A stretch of 64,000 nucleotides of DNA from Echiichthys vipera (GCA_963691815.1 OY829646.1:22456694-22520693); one strand, 5' to 3'; counted from the stretch's first letter, positions 1 through 12,713 are shown. Notes: generated from the sequence alone by a model not told the origin. Numbers and translations are program-made.

Positions 1-1707
1 GGATAGTAGTCATCTTCACTTCAGGACACTGCATCCTTTGATTGGCAACTAAACAGAGGAACTACCTGCACTTTTTTTAATTGTGGCACGTAGTTTTGCA
101 GGCTGCCATTTTTTAAAATCTGGGTCAAATTAATAAAAAATGGTGGTTGCTGGGCTATTTGAAAATGGTGTGTTTGTGCAGGATGTCCCGTGTCGGACTA
201 GAGACAATTTTTCTTTGCCCAGTCAGTGGTCTGCAGTGTTTCACCTCACCTTTTGGCTCTCCTGGATCCTCGACCGAGCTGCTACTAAAGACGTACCAGG
301 TACCATCCATTAATGGAAAATGGAAAAAGAGCGAGTGGAGTTGAGTAGAGATGTGCCGTACCATGAAGTGGAAATATGTCTTCAACCCCTAAACACTCCA
401 GTGGAGCTGCTTGAAGAAGCTTAGGCTCAAACAACGGTCATGGGTCAAACCAACAGTAAGTGTTGACTGAGTGTGGCTTTTGTGAGATACTTCAGAGCTG
501 TGCGTGTATCAGTCAAGGGTTTAACAATAGAGGTCAGAGAGCCTTCTGAATGGCTTCAGGAAATAATCCTTCAATTTAAAATATGAAAAGCACTATAAAC
601 CGGAGTGGCTCATGGTGAGACCATAGACTGTATAAATAAATGAGCCTAAATAAATGTATTTATAAATTCTAACCAAATCAAATTTAGTTGAAAATTGGTA
701 AAAAATGAAGCTAGTGTCTGTCACATCTGCATCTGCATACTAGCGGACTTTTCACGTATTGTTTCTTGTCCACTTCATTTCGTGCAGACTGGTTTGTCCA
801 AGCGGTGTAGCCGTAGCTTTCAAAGATGTCTCCTGCACCTCAGATTGTACAGGCGCTCTTGTCGAATGCTCCCATGGGCTTTGTGGCCAAGTGTGGTGCT
901 GCATCCCAAGACTGTTTGTGTTGTGTCCGATGGCGCGGAAGCACATTCGCCTAAGACCCTCTACTAAAATATGCAGGTGGACACAGTTTTAGACCCTACC
1001 AAAATCGAGTTATGGGAAGAAGAAGGATGGTGCGCTACTAAAAAGAGACAGGGTGGAAAAACATTCAGCAAAAGGTTCTGGCAGCAAGACAACTCTTCTG
1101 CTCAAAATCTTGTGCATTTTGTCCGATGTTTTTCCATTCGTGTTGTTTCGTGCTTGGCGCTCGGGCATAGACTTGGGAACATGAGGATTTCTACATCCGG
1201 TAAGTCCTCCTGCATTCACGAGAACCAAAAATGTTGATGTCCTTACGGGAGCCTGCACCGCTGAGCAGCTTTCCATAGGAATGAATGGGCCCCATTTTTC
1301 ATCTGTTGTCCAGTCTTTTTTCTATTTCCATGCTTTTATGCAGTCCGCCATGTTGAACCGCCATGTTTCTACAGCAGCCCAGGAAGGACAAACCAAACAC
1401 TGGCTCTAGAAAGGGCCTTTCCCATTCCCTTTTCCCAAAAAATTCCTCTCTTATTGTTATAGATTAAAACGAAAGCATGAAAGTAAATAGTTGAATTTAT
1501 CTCCATCTCGACCAACAACAATTTAAAATTGTTCATCATCAGTAACAATGATAAACAGTAAACATCCCTCATGAAGGATTGTTGCAATAATTCTATAATA
1601 TCAACGACACCTTCTACCTGCGTAATGTTTACTTTTACTTTTGATTTTTAATTTAACTATACATTTTCAATGTTTTAGCTACATTTTTGTAAAGGATGTG
1701 AATAACA

Positions 1708-1712
1708 CTCAC

Positions 1713-1792
<80 letters not shown>
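1708..1792. repeat. (CA)n microsatellite
   Basis: A nearly pure CA dinucleotide tract of about 85 bp. Open frames through it are poly-(Thr-His) or poly-(Cys-Val) artefacts. Confidence 0.97.
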
Positions 1793-1795
<3 letters not shown>

Positions 1796-1859
1796 CATTA
1801 CCAGAAAGCTCTCAGATCCAGAAGCCCCTCCCAACAAACTCAGGAGAAAACACACTTCA

Positions 1860-1909
1860 TCCTCTCTCTCTCTCTCTCCCCCCCCCCTCTCTCTCTCTCT
1901 TTCTCTCGT

Positions 1910-1941
<32 letters not shown>

Positions 1942-2104
1942 CCGCTCTGTCTCTCTCTCTCTCTCTCTCCCGCTCTGTCTCTCTCTCATCCTCCCTCCTT
2001 TGCATCCTTTTATCCCTCCCCCATCTCCCCTTCCCTCTCTTCCTCTTCTCTTTCAGCTCCTTCCCCCTCTCCCCCTCTTCCCCCTCTCCCCCTCCTCTCT
2101 CTAT
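1860..2104. repeat. (CT)n-rich polypyrimidine tract
   Basis: About 245 bp of almost uninterrupted pyrimidines: (CT)n blocks broken by CCCGCTCTGT units, then CCCCTCTCC-type sequence. On the minus strand, the presumed calb2 sense strand, it is polypurine. Long homopurine-homopyrimidine tracts can adopt triplex structure. Confidence 0.95.
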
Positions 2105-2603
2105 AACTTAACTCTGACGGAGTCTTATTTCATTTCTGTCATCAAAGTCTAAAATAATACAGTTTTAATCACAGAAATGCATTCATTTACAGCATAAATG
2201 ATTGATTAGTGATTATATCGCACAAAAGTGCATTACACACGCGCTTCATAGCAGGCGCACCAACTATTACAAGAAAACCAATACTAAATATTTATTATAT
2301 AGGTTGTGTTGATGTCCAAATAGCTGGAGCGAATATATTATTTTTCTTACAGTAGTTATTAATGTTACTGTAATATTTGTTTGTTTCTTTAAAAGAAGCG
2401 TTTCACGGGATTATGTATTATCATATTATTACTTCTCACTGGGAAAAAAAACATCACACACAACACAACAAATACAATCTAGAATTTCTAGTAACAAACC
2501 CTTGTTTTTCTTTCCTTACATTATGCCTCCAATAAAAAAAAAAAAACTGATCCTCCAATTAACGCCACAATCATCTCCCTGATAGATACTTGCGCGCACT
2601 GAC

Positions 2604-2697
2604 CGTCTGCGTCAAAATGTTTCCAGATGTCGATGAACTGCGCCGCGGTGATCTCAGCCAGGTGCAGGTGGGGTGGCTTTTGGGCTTCAGTTGCCAT
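2604..2697 (-). CDS. calb2: calretinin (calbindin 2), exon 1
   Basis: First coding exon of the cytosolic EF-hand calcium buffer calretinin. The minus strand from ATG at 2697 encodes 31 full codons beginning MATEAQKPPHLHLAEITAAQ and ending IWKHFDAD, then one base of the next Gly codon. A GTCAGT donor follows at 2603-2598. The N-terminal PPhLHLAE segment and the IWKHFDADG entry into EF-hand loop 1 fit calretinin better than calbindin-D28k, whose loop entry is IWLHFDADG. The exon also ends after the first base of the Gly codon, as expected for the family. The remaining exons lie left of the window. The calb2a/calb2b paralogue cannot be decided from 31 residues. Confidence 0.9.
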
Positions 2698-2769
2698 CTT
2701 TGCAGTTTCTCTCTCCTTTTAGTCGAGTGTGATTGTTAGAGGTAAACTTTTCCCGACGTAGAGCTCCTC

Positions 2770-2812
2770 GGTACTGTGGGCAGCTCCTCCTCAGCTGAGG
2801 CTTTTAAACCCC
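2770..2812 (-). promoter_or_regulatory. calb2: calb2 core promoter candidate
   Basis: Read on the minus strand, a TATA-like GTTTAAAAG lies at about 2801-2809, roughly 105 bp upstream of the calb2 ATG. A CAGCTG E-box lies just downstream at about 2793-2798. The sequence is GC-rich relative to its surroundings. Initiation near 2770-2780 would give a 5' UTR of about 75-85 nt. This is inferred from motifs alone. Confidence 0.5.
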
Positions 2813-2846
2813 CCGCGGCGTCTGCGCTTCTCCTGCCCGCCACACG

Positions 2847-2934
2847 GGGGCGCGTTCAGCGTGAGCGCGTTCAGCGTGAGCAGAGCCTGCAGGCAGGAGA
2901 CCAATTACAGGAGGAGGAGGAGGAGGAGGAGGAA
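2847..2934. repeat. calb2: Short tandem repeats upstream of calb2
   Basis: Two tandem copies of a 15 bp GCGCGTTCAGCGTGA-type unit (2850-2880) are followed by a (GGA)n tract (about 2908-2934), all within 250 bp upstream of the calb2 start. Confidence 0.75.
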
Positions 2935-4127
2935 GGTTCTTCTAGGCTTTGCATATGAGTTACCATTAACTGCTGCCCATGCTGCTGGCTTGATAGCAGG
3001 ATCATTATATATCATCCAATTCTGCTGCTCTCATGAGGAGAGATTTACATCAAACAATTTATCCTACAGCGGGGCGCCCTGCTGGCTCCTGTGGATCTTG
3101 TAGGATCTATGACATCCCCGTTTTCTTCCTAAAGCTGTATGTACTGTTAATTATCAAATGAAGCCTGAATAGATGAATTAACACATCTCAGGGGCCACAA
3201 CACCTCAGGAGAACTCAAAACAATAAAAAAAATGTGCAGTGATATTCATCTAATGCTGCAGTGAGGGCCTCGTTTTCTTCTTCCTTCACTGTCTGCTGGG
3301 TTTTGATTTTACCTACTACATGTCACAGATGAGACTACACCCTCCCTCCTCTCTTAGCTTTTAGTTTCATCTCCTCTCTCTCTCGACCTTTCACTCCCTC
3401 CATCATTCGTCTTGGCCTGTGGAAGTCAGAGGGGCACTCAGTCTCCTTGGACAATCGAAGCCATACTTGGCGTGAATCCAAGCAGCAGCAGCAGCAGAAG
3501 CATGACTACTAAATCACCAACACGCCTTCTGTTCATTCTGCAGGATGAGCCATACACCCCTATCTTTTTCTCATCTCCCCCTCCTGTGGTGCATCTCCCT
3601 TCTCCCGGTTTGGGCCCCACAAACTGGTGTGAAGGATGGGTGCTGCGGTGGGGGAGGGGGTGCAGATGAAGAAGATGCAGAAGAAGACACTTTATCTCCT
3701 CCCTGCAGAGCCTTGTGCCGCTGATCAGAGAGAAATAGGAGGAAAAACAAACAGAGAGAGAGAGTTGGAGAGAGCAGATAATAAGTGTGTATGTGTACGT
3801 GTAGGATAAGTGTAGCCTATATGTGCATGTACTGCGTGTGTATGTGGAAAAGACACAAAGGGAGGGAGGGGGGTATTATGTAGTGTTACCATTTATAGAA
3901 AGTTTCACCGTAAAGCCTAAACTGTATGAATAATAACGAGATACATTTACTGGGTTTGTTTGCAGAGCTCTGTTGAAAGTGTTGGAGGTGAAGTGATGGG
4001 ATTAATAATGGAGAGGTGTGTGATGTGACAGGGAGGATGATGGAGAGGGGACAAAGATGGTAATGGACCTCTGATCACCTTTCAAATGAAAAAAGTGTCA
4101 TGTGGATATGAACATGCATGGTCATGA
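2935..4127. other. Intergenic, no gene seen
   Basis: Upstream flank of calb2. There is a short (AGC)n run near 3481-3500 and purine-rich stretches, but no supported coding or RNA gene. Confidence 0.6.
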
Positions 4128-4146
4128 ACACACACACACACACACA

Positions 4147-4195
<49 letters not shown>
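4128..4195. repeat. (CA)n microsatellite
   Basis: About 68 bp of CA repeats with one TA interruption near 4151. Confidence 0.97.
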
Positions 4196-4197
<2 letters not shown>

Positions 4198-4504
4198 ACG
4201 TTACATACAATATGAATTTTTTAAAAAGGCAGGCGATGTGGTGTTGGCTTTGCATGCCACTCAATATACATTTCATGGATTGCAGATTATAGATAATTCT
4301 GCAATCCTGTTAATGCTGTCTTAAATACATCATATGAAATTTAGATCAGTTAAAAGTGGCTTAGTGTTGATAATTAACATTGGAAGCAGGATGAGGAAAT
4401 GTTACAGGCAGCATGTGTCTAAGAGGCTTTTCAGCTCACTTTAATTTCATTTTCTGAAACGACAATGTTTGGTGTTATGCAGATTTATGCCGAATCACAC
4501 ATCC

Positions 4505-4640
4505 AGATCCCGCTTATTTTTATTTAACCTTTATTTATACAGGTAATCTCACTGAGACACAGGGTCTCATTCTCAAAAGAGACCTGATGAACAGCAAAAC
4601 AACACACACTTACATAGAACAGGTCATTCACACAAAGACT
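4505..4640 (-). mobile_element. LINE/SINE 3'-tail fragment
   Basis: On the minus strand the sequence reads as a typical fish L2-like 3' end: a short stem around GAGACCCTGTGTCTC, a CTCAGTGAGATTACCTG block, then an AATAAAGGTTAAA terminus. Only the tail is present, with no reverse-transcriptase coding sequence. The family assignment comes from remembered consensus. Confidence 0.5.
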
Positions 4641-5381
4641 TATGTTTATTCATTAAAAGAACTGATTATTTAAAAAAAAGAATAAAATCATAAATTTGGT
4701 CAGAGTGCAAATTAACCTGACTGAACACTGATTGAAATACATTCTCATTTAGACGAAGTCAGACAAGTTAGTCACTGCAGGTTGAGACTGAGTCAATGGT
4801 TTCTGTTATGGATGATCATTACCTCCGCTGTCTGCTGCTGTTTCACCACATCTGTCCTGCTCGAATCAATGGAAGCCATTTCTCCAACACCCTCCATTAA
4901 GTAACCTAAAGTTCAGTCAAAGCTTTAACAGAAGTTGTTTTCCCTGTGTGAATATTAAGGTTATAGTTATATATTCTGGCTGAATAAAGCTTTGTGTTTT
5001 CTAGGTCTCCAACAACGAAAGCTGTTTTGTCATAAAGCCTCCGAGGATGAGCTTCCTATTCCCTTTTCTTACAGACGCTGACATTAATCCTAAAGAAGTA
5101 ACTTTTTTTGAAGAACTCAACACTAATTCTAACCTTTTGAGAAGCAAGAGAAATGCAAAACATCGCCGAAGGTTAGTTTTTTATTTTGTTAGATTCTTTG
5201 TTAAGTTCATATAATAAGACGTTTGAAAAACATATCATTAAACATCAGTGTCTCCTAAATAATACAAATGCAGCTGCTTTCTGTGCATTCATGTATCTTC
5301 CTCCTCACCTCTGCTTATCCACAGTGAGAGCAAATGATGCATTTCACGAAGTGAGAAGTTATATACTACTATACCACTGTC

Positions 5382-5490
<109 letters not shown>

Positions 5491-8249
5491 CAGGACAGCA
5501 GCTGCCCGGTGAGCCCCTCACTGATCTGATCAACCAACAGCACGCAAACCAAAGAGAGGACCCACCTGGCAAATTAAGTACACCTGAAATGGTACGGAGC
5601 GAGCAGACCTGGTATCAAAAAGAAAGAGTTTATAGAGAAGAGAGGAAAACATGTATCCTTCTAAAATAGTGACTCTGTAATATTTGACATTATAGTTTTG
5701 CCCTTCTACCTGAGCAGGGGGTCTAATCAACGAAAATACCTGAAACCAGGAGCCTGGAAAAGAACTTCTGGCTTGTTGAACTGACAGGGACGTGCATGAG
5801 AATTAGGTTGGATTCAATTTGCAGTTCAAATTGCAAAAGAACAAATGGAGACGTTTCAACTGCAGTTTGATTGGTTAAAATCCATTCAGCCACCATGGAG
5901 ATCAAAAGAACTGTGAGGGCGTAGGTTTCAAGGACCAGTAGGCTTTAAACTGTGGGTGATTTCAACATTACTGACCCAAAGAAACACGTATCGAAGAGAT
6001 CAAGGGAAAAAGCATTGCTGAGAACGTAACACCCTTTGAAAGGTCTCCTTAATGTGTCATATTTAAAGGATATTGAGCTGGAGAACAAAGATACACTACT
6101 GATCAGGATGATGCAGAGGGATCAGCCCTGACCAGGATGTTGTTTTCCTTCAGACACAGTGTTGTGTCAGTTATCTCCACTACAACAGAACAATAATGAC
6201 CCGGTGTGTGAGAAATTCATCTGTGTTGGTTTTGTCCTGCACTTCCACACACTACAGATAAGTGTAGGGCAGCTGAGTGCTGGTTATATAGTATTTACAA
6301 CATGCCTACAAATAATATTCACTTCATACATCACCAGGACAAATAACAGCATATATACAGTTCAGCAGAGAACCATTCTTCTGAATGGCGAGGAGCCTGT
6401 CCAATCAGGCCTCTATACAATGGCATAAGGTCATTATACAAGCACTATTATGGCTCTAGTACTACTATGAAGCACACACTCACACACCCACACACACACA
6501 TATTTTACCAACAATGTGTTGTATTTACAGTTGACTGAGTTAGGTAGGCTATTGTACTGAAAGTAGAGCGGTTAAAGAGAAAGCTATCAGAACCAAGGAC
6601 AGCGCTCTGATGGTCAAAGTGCTGAAATGTGAATAACAAGCATCAGCGCCAAAGAGCAGAGAGGCTTTCTAATTGACTGTAAGGCTGAAATAACCGCTGA
6701 CTTTAACAAAAGGACTTCTTTGGTGCAATAGCCTCATAAAGTGCACTCCATTTTGATATAAAGAAAAGCAAGGTAGGAGAGTAAAACGAAGCCTACAGCA
6801 CAAAACAAACAGAAGACAGCTGCAATATTTAACAATTTGACTGTTTTAAAAAAAGGATAACCATGATGGAGATGGGTTTGCCTTTTTGAGGGAATATATA
6901 GCACATGGCACTGTCTTTAATTAGATGTGAGTTCTTCTTTCAACAGGGACATATTTCCAAGGCCCCCTTCTCCTCCCAACACATTGTCGTTGACTCTACG
7001 GACCTCAGTGCATCCACACTGTCTGTACCATCTGTGATCCTCAGCTCCACTCAGGGCAGACATTTTAATGTGCTCTTTGATGCATAGCACATTTCCAAAC
7101 CTGAACTTCCCCCTCTTCACCACCGAACCTCCAACAAGCCTATCCCTCATCAAGCAGCAGCCAAAGTCCTCCCCACTGAGACAACAATCATCTAAAACTG
7201 CATAATTACGCGCTCAGAGGAACAATAAATACCAAATGTGCATATTGTTTGTAGGAATGAATATCACAGGGTGGGATTATTTGTGTGGAAGTGTGCATGC
7301 AGATTAGATTAGGCTTTCTTGGTTTGACTGCCAGAGACATTTGCTCCGGTGTTAATACGGTTCAGCAGAAGTCGGAGTGGGAGTGTACAATTTGTGTAAA
7401 GTAGAGTGACAGCGTGCCTCATCGCGGTAATCAGCCATTTTTTATCATCTGCACAATGTGGACTGAGTAACTATAGTGTCATGATCAGAGATAGAAACTG
7501 TTTAGTTGCCAAAGGCTGCAAACAGATAAAGCAGAGTCCAATTTTATGTCTATTTGGCAGATTGTGTTGTGATTATTTCCCTGCAAAACACTGGGACAGA
7601 TAAACACATTACAATGACAAAAAAATGCACCATTTACTACATACCATTTAAACAGGCGGCAAATATGTAGAAAATCACAAACAGTAATGGCAAACACTAT
7701 CATCACACTGTGGCTCCCTGCTGAGATAGGAGCTGAACTCACACAATGTGACATAAGCATGTCCATATGGCATTTCACGGACGAGGCGGGCATTAAACTC
7801 AGCAGATAGTTTCACATGATAAAATTGTATTTTTGACTTTGCTGAGCGGTGAGGAGGAGAATGGCATCTTTCTGCATGCAGGCAGTACGATATGTTCTCC
7901 CCTCCCCTCCCTGGGGATCAATTAAGATACTGGACCTCCCGAGAGAACATTTCTCAACTGCAAAAACAACCCCACCATCAAGAGTAATAATGTCACCTGA
8001 GACAAGAAGTGATTATTTATGATGATGATGCAACAGTGAGCGCTGTAAAAGGCTGTGAGGCAGTGACTGCATGGATCCACACAAAAAAAAAGTGATGGGA
8101 ATGTATTGTCCGGTAATTGTAAGAGATATGAGGACTGTTTGAGTGTGGTGACACGTGCAACACTTCAAATATACTTACTCACTTTCTTGCAGACAGTTAA
8201 ATGAGAAGATTTAAACCACATTCATACATCTGTTAAATATGAAGTCGCA
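5491..8249. other. Intergenic, no gene seen
   Basis: AT-rich sequence with only short, unconserved open frames. No splice-supported coding, RNA gene or clear repeat was recognised. Confidence 0.6.
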
Positions 8250-8335
8250 GCCAGCAGCTGGTTAGCTTAGCTTAGCCTAGAGACTAAAAGCAGGGGGACA
8301 CAGCTAGCTTAATACTGGCTCTAAAATTGAATCAA
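8250..8335. repeat. Dispersed fish repeat (TAGCTTAGCTTAGC type)
   Basis: Contains the GTTAGCTTAGCTTAGC core followed by AGACTAAAAGCAGGGGGACA and CAGCTAGC. This combination recurs in many teleost genomes as a short interspersed repeat. Its class is not clear from this fragment. Confidence 0.5.
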
Positions 8336-8451
8336 TCCCATGATATAATACCCAACTTAACATCAGAAATAAACATGTTTACAGTGTTGTTCTCTATGAT
8401 TAATTTCCCTGCCACACACTTTCACATCCCCCACTACTCACAACAACAACA

Positions 8452-8590
8452 AAGCTGTGAAGGTGATGGAGCCTGTTAAGTTTCTGGGTACCACAATCAG
8501 CGACCTGAGATGGGAGACAATCTGATCTCATGTCATCAAGTGGGCTCGGCAGAGGATGTTCTTCCACAGACCGCCCAGAAAGACAGAAAG
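8452..8590 (+). pseudogene. LINE reverse-transcriptase fragment
   Basis: The plus strand encodes a decayed piece of a non-LTR reverse transcriptase just C-terminal to the polymerase core. Visible blocks are VKFLGTTISDLRWE and, after an in-frame stop, IKWARQRMFF. These match the fish LINE pattern KYLGxxIxxDLxWxxxxxxIxxKARQRLFFLR. The stop and the short length mark it as a relic. It may be the same family as the 42 kb fragment. Confidence 0.65.
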
Positions 8591-9196
8591 CGTCGTATAT
8601 AGTAACCAACAACACACTCACAACACCAGAAGAACACACACTCACAATCACAACTCCTGCAGGCTAGCCCTCCCCCTCTCTGCTTGGCACGCACACTGAC
8701 AAGATGCACCATCATGCATTCTTGTGATTAGCAGAGAGATAGGAGGTGACTGACTGATCCTGCTAATATGAGAGCTCCTCAAACATCTCATCTAATGCTA
8801 AACACATCTAAACACATTTTCCAAAGTGTCAAAATAGTCACTTTAAATGCTTTAATTACATCAAAAGTATACAGGATTCAAAATTTTTACAAATTCTTCA
8901 GCCAGACTGCCTGATGCAGCCGAGATGATTTAATTATACTTTACTTTAGCTGTTATAAATATTGTATGTCCCCTCTTCCCTCAGCCTGCACCACTGCCCT
9001 CCAGCATTATAAGTGTCTGTATTGCAGTGTAGAGCCCTTTATAACCATTACAAGAAGCAGGTTTTGACCGGATTCAGAATGCATCAAATAATGTGGCTCA
9101 TGTTTTACAGGACGTCACAGAGTGAAGGACCTCCCGACCTGCAACCACCTCTCTTCATCATCAGTGTTTTTTGGGAGGAGGAAAATGAAAACCTGG

Positions 9197-9198
<2 letters not shown>
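8591..9198. other. Intergenic, no gene seen
   Basis: No supported gene or clear repeat between the LINE relic and the next microsatellite. Confidence 0.55.
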
Positions 9199-9253
<55 letters not shown>

Positions 9254-9257
9254 ACAG
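9199..9257. repeat. (CA)n microsatellite
   Basis: About 58 bp of CA repeats with one AA interruption. Confidence 0.97.
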
Positions 9258-10555
9258 GAAGCAAAAAACCTCAGCGCTGTGACGAATCGTTGTGTGTTGA
9301 CAGGCCTCCATAAACAAATGCACTGAAGCGCAACAAGCCCTCCCACATGCACATATAAAAGTGTAGTATACATACCTGAGCAAGCATATCGTCAGATGCT
9401 GTACATATTGAATGCCAGCATGCTGTCCCTGAGGCCTGATTTGTGCCCTCTGCCTCCACCTCTGTGTAGGCAATCCCTTTTATAGAGTCAGTTCAATTCA
9501 GTGGGTGAACAGAGGTCTATTGATGTACCTTGAAGCAAAGAGAGAGAGACACCAGTGTATAGTAAACGACACTGGCAAGGAGCTAATCTATCAGCCATTG
9601 ATTGGGATTGTTCAGACATAGCGCAGACGAGAAAAAAACAGTTGGTGAAATCACAAATCAGTCCCTGTGTGGAAACAAATTAATCAAATTAAACTAAAAA
9701 CCAGAGTGGGCCATATGGGACATAATCCAGCTGCTTAACTGCTGGAGAGCATGCGTGACCCAACAGATACTCCGCTGCTACACACGCTGTTTCTGGCAGC
9801 TGCACGTTTAAAGCTTTGACTCCATCGTGTTTTTATTCTGAATATGACACATTGAGTTCAGAGTGCAAGCTGTTGGATCCGAATGGAGGCTAGGCAGGTT
9901 TTAGCCACACCAGATTAACATTTCTGGTTTTTGAGAGAAATATGCCGACTCACATGCAGCAGAGAGTTGATCTGAAAAGTGACCTGAAAAGTCTCAGACC
10001 TCAAATGAACTGTTGCTCCTTTATATATGTTTAATTTTCCCAAGACTGCGTTTAGGAAGGTGTGCATTACAGTGTGTATATAAGAGTAATAAAAAACAAA
10101 ATGATTGTGTGAGAATGTGCTTACATTATTCAATTTGAAGTATCTTTCCAATATTCAAATCCATTAACCTCAAGTGAACTCTGAATGAGACCCGGTGTCC
10201 ACACGCAAACACTGCTTCATGTATTTGCATCATGTTGCTTTGATTAAACAGTATTTGCATTTGTTCAAATGCAGGAGGTTGTGTTTGACCCACAGCGTTA
10301 GGTCAGGAGTTAGTATCAACAGCCTTCATCATCACGTCAGCTCTTTATAATATGAGTTGTGTCACTTTTTATATGATACAGTCATTGCAAGTATGCTAAG
10401 GTGCATCACTCGGAGCTTTCATTCATACAGTATGAATCATGACCTGAAACTGTTAAAGTACTCAACACGAAGAACTGTTGTGATGTTGGCAGCAGGAGAA
10501 GTGTGATTTGTCTTCTATGCCACCAGTGAAATGGGATGTTAGGGTTTCAGATTAT
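9258..10555. other. Intergenic, no gene seen
   Basis: No coding, RNA gene or confident repeat recognised. Confidence 0.55.
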
Positions 10556-10560
10556 TACTA

Positions 10561-10591
<31 letters not shown>

Positions 10592-10593
10592 TA
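10556..10593. repeat. (ATT)n microsatellite
   Basis: About twelve ATT units, slightly degenerate at both ends. Confidence 0.9.
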
Positions 10594-11030
10594 GTTAGTG
10601 ATGGTTATATATTAATATGGCATCCTATCTTGTTAATACATTTCATAATGGAATTGATGTGATTTTTAAAGGTTCCATATTATGCTCATTTTCAGATTCA
10701 TCATTTACAAAAATAATTCAAACATTATTTTCCTCATGCTGTCTGAATATACCTAGCGTCTGTCTCTGTCTCTGTTCTGATTGGTCATTGTTTCTGAGTC
10801 TTTGCATATGCGCTCTCTGTGTTTCAGTGTGTTTGCAGCTGGGGAATGAAATGAATGTAACGGCACTGTAGCTGCACTTCCTACACAACATCACAGAAGT
10901 CCTGACGGCTCGTTTAAAGGCACAGTTTCTAAATACGGCCTAGGTGCATTTCTCTGAACATACTTTCACAGTATTTATAAAGCACCTCAACCTCCGTTAT
11001 ATTCCAAAAAGACATGTTAATCTTTCTCAC

Positions 11031-12652
11031 CACTCACTCATTTTAGACCGCTTATCCGGGATCGGGTCTCAGGGGCAGTAGCTCTAGCAGGGGATCTCAA
11101 ACTTCCCTTTCCCAGGCCTCATTAACCAGCTCTAACTGGGGGATCCCGAGGTGTTCCCAGGCCAGTGTAGAGAGATACTCTCTCCACCTGCTCCTGCGTC
11201 TTCCCTGAGGCCTCCTCCCAGCTGGACGGGCTTTGCCTTCCGCCTCAGCTCTCTTTTTGTCACAACGGTGCAGTAGAGCGACTGCAATACTGCCCCTGCT
11301 GCTCCGATTGTCCAGCCAAACCCACGCTCCATCGTCCCCTCACTCGTGAACATGATCCAAAGGTACTTGAACTCCTTCACTTGGGGTAAGGACTCATTCC
11401 CTACCTGGAGTAAGCAATCCACCAGTTTCCTGCTGAGAGCCATGGCCTCAGATTTAGAGGTGCTGATCCTCATCCCAGCCGTTTCACACTCGGCTGCGAA
11501 CCGATCCAGTGAGTGCTGAAGGTCACTGACTGATGATGCCATCAGGACCACATCATCTGCAAAAAGCAGAGACGAGATTCTCAGCCCGAACTGCAACCCC
11601 TCCACACCACGACTACGCCTCGATATCCTGTCCATGAAAATCACAAAAAGGATTGGTGACAAAGCGCACCCCTGGCATCTCCACGCAATGTTGAAGAGAC
11701 GTGTCAACCAAGACAGCCCCTCCCAACCCAAAGCTTTCAGCATTTCTGGACGGATCTCATCAATCCCTAGGGCTTTGCCACTGTGGAGTTGTTTGACTAC
11801 CTCAGTGACTTCTGCCAGGGATATTGACGACCATCCCCATCAGCCTCCAGCTCTGCCTCTACAAAAGAGGGCGTGTCAGTCGGATTAATGAGTTCCTCAA
11901 AGTGCTCCCTCCACTGCCCGATTACCTCATCAGCTGAGGTCACCAGCGTCCCGTCCTTACTGTAAACAACTTGGACGGGTACCCGTTTCCCCCTCCATAC
12001 TCGCTGCTTTGCCGTAGCAAACGCTGTAGCCCTTCTGGCCCCCAGGGGCCTCCTCCAGACGTTCCCAGTTCACCCGCACTACTCGTTTGGGCTTACCTGG
12101 TCCGTCAAGAATCTTCCCTATTCTTTGACCCAACTCGTCACCAGATGGTGATCAGTTGACAGCTCTGCTCCAAAACATACGGCCTCAGATCAGATGATAC
12201 AATCACAAAATCGATCATCGACCTTTGGCCTAGGGTACTCTAGTACAGCGTACTCTTATGAGCATCCTTATGTTCAAACTGGTGTTTGTTATAGACAATT
12301 TGTGGCTAGCACAGAAGTCTAATAACAGACGAGGGAGGTCAATCCTCCCAATCACGCCTCTCCAGGTGTCTCCCCTACTACCCGCAGGCGTAAGGAGGAA
12401 ACCCTCTCGTCCACTGGGGTAAACTCCAACACCCACATGGCGCCTCACACCCTGGGCAACTCCAGAGAAGAAAAGAGTCCAATCCCTATCCAGGAGTACG
12501 GTTCGCGCTCCACCTCCTGCACAAGGTCCGGCTCCTTCCCCCAAAGAGAGGTGACATTCCAGGTTCCCAGAGCCAGCCTCTGCTGCCCGGGTCTAGTTTG
12601 TTTAGGCCCCTCCCCCTCACTGCCAACCGTGCAGCAGCGCACCCGACCCGAC
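11031..12652 (-). mobile_element. Rex3 (RTE-clade) non-LTR retrotransposon, decayed copy
   Basis: Read on the minus strand, the 5' part (about 12230-12650) encodes endonuclease pieces: LALGTWNVTSLWGKE, then in another frame DWTLFFSGVAQGVRR, DTWRGVIGR and LLLDFCASHKLSITNT. The 3' part (11132-11743) encodes the reverse transcriptase with an FADDVVLMAS catalytic block. At about 11656-11676 the plus strand reads GGTGACAAAGCGCACCCCTG, close to the Rex3-F primer site I remember. The copy is about 1.6 kb against about 3 kb for a full element, with internal deletion and frame breaks, so it is inactive. TCTCAC at both junctions may be the target duplication. Confidence 0.82.
11132..11743 (-). pseudogene. 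Rex3 reverse-transcriptase remnant
   Basis: About 200 codons remain open. In order: GCALSPILFVIFMDRISRRS, SLLFADDVVLMASSVSDLQ (catalytic motif C, with Asp-Asp intact), RFAAECETAGMRISTSKSEA, and SLPQVKEFKYLWIMFTSEG, followed by the IGAAGAVLQSLY and RELRRKAKPV blocks. The N-terminal fingers are missing and the C-terminus is scrambled. The family motif normally reads KYLGILFTSEG; here the Gly is Trp. It is a decayed copy. Confidence 0.82.
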
Positions 12653-12707
12653 GATCTCACTTTTTACAATATAGGACCTTTAATATCCGATGTATGTAAC
12701 TTAACTG

Positions 12708-12713
<6 letters not shown>

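Larger units (their letters stand above)
1..2603 (-). other. calb2: calb2 intron 1 (partial) and left flank
   Basis: This stretch lies downstream of calb2 exon 1 on the minus strand, so it should be the 5' part of calb2 intron 1. I looked for the next expected exon, which completes EF-hand loop 1, and did not find it, so intron 1 must run past the left edge. Apart from the two microsatellite tracts listed separately, I see no gene or recognisable repeat here. Assigning it to the intron is an inference. Confidence 0.6.
10666..12683. mobile_element. TTAA-flanked MITE split by a Rex3 insertion
   Basis: The left part (10666-11030) starts at a TTAA followed by AGGTTCCATATTATGCTCAT. It carries the internal blocks TTTGCAGCTGGGGAATGAA and GTTTAAAGGCACAGTTTCTA that I recognise from a common teleost MITE. 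The right end (about 12653-12683) is CTCACTTTTTACAATATAGG, ACCT and TTAA, the inverted counterpart of the left terminus. The two halves are separated by a Rex3 retrotransposon (11031-12652). TTAA at both ends suggests a piggyBac- or Kolobok-like target site; the superfamily is inferred. Confidence 0.72.

Noticed and set aside
11634..11888. 84-codon plus-strand frame
   Set aside because: Antisense to the Rex3 reverse-transcriptase remnant.
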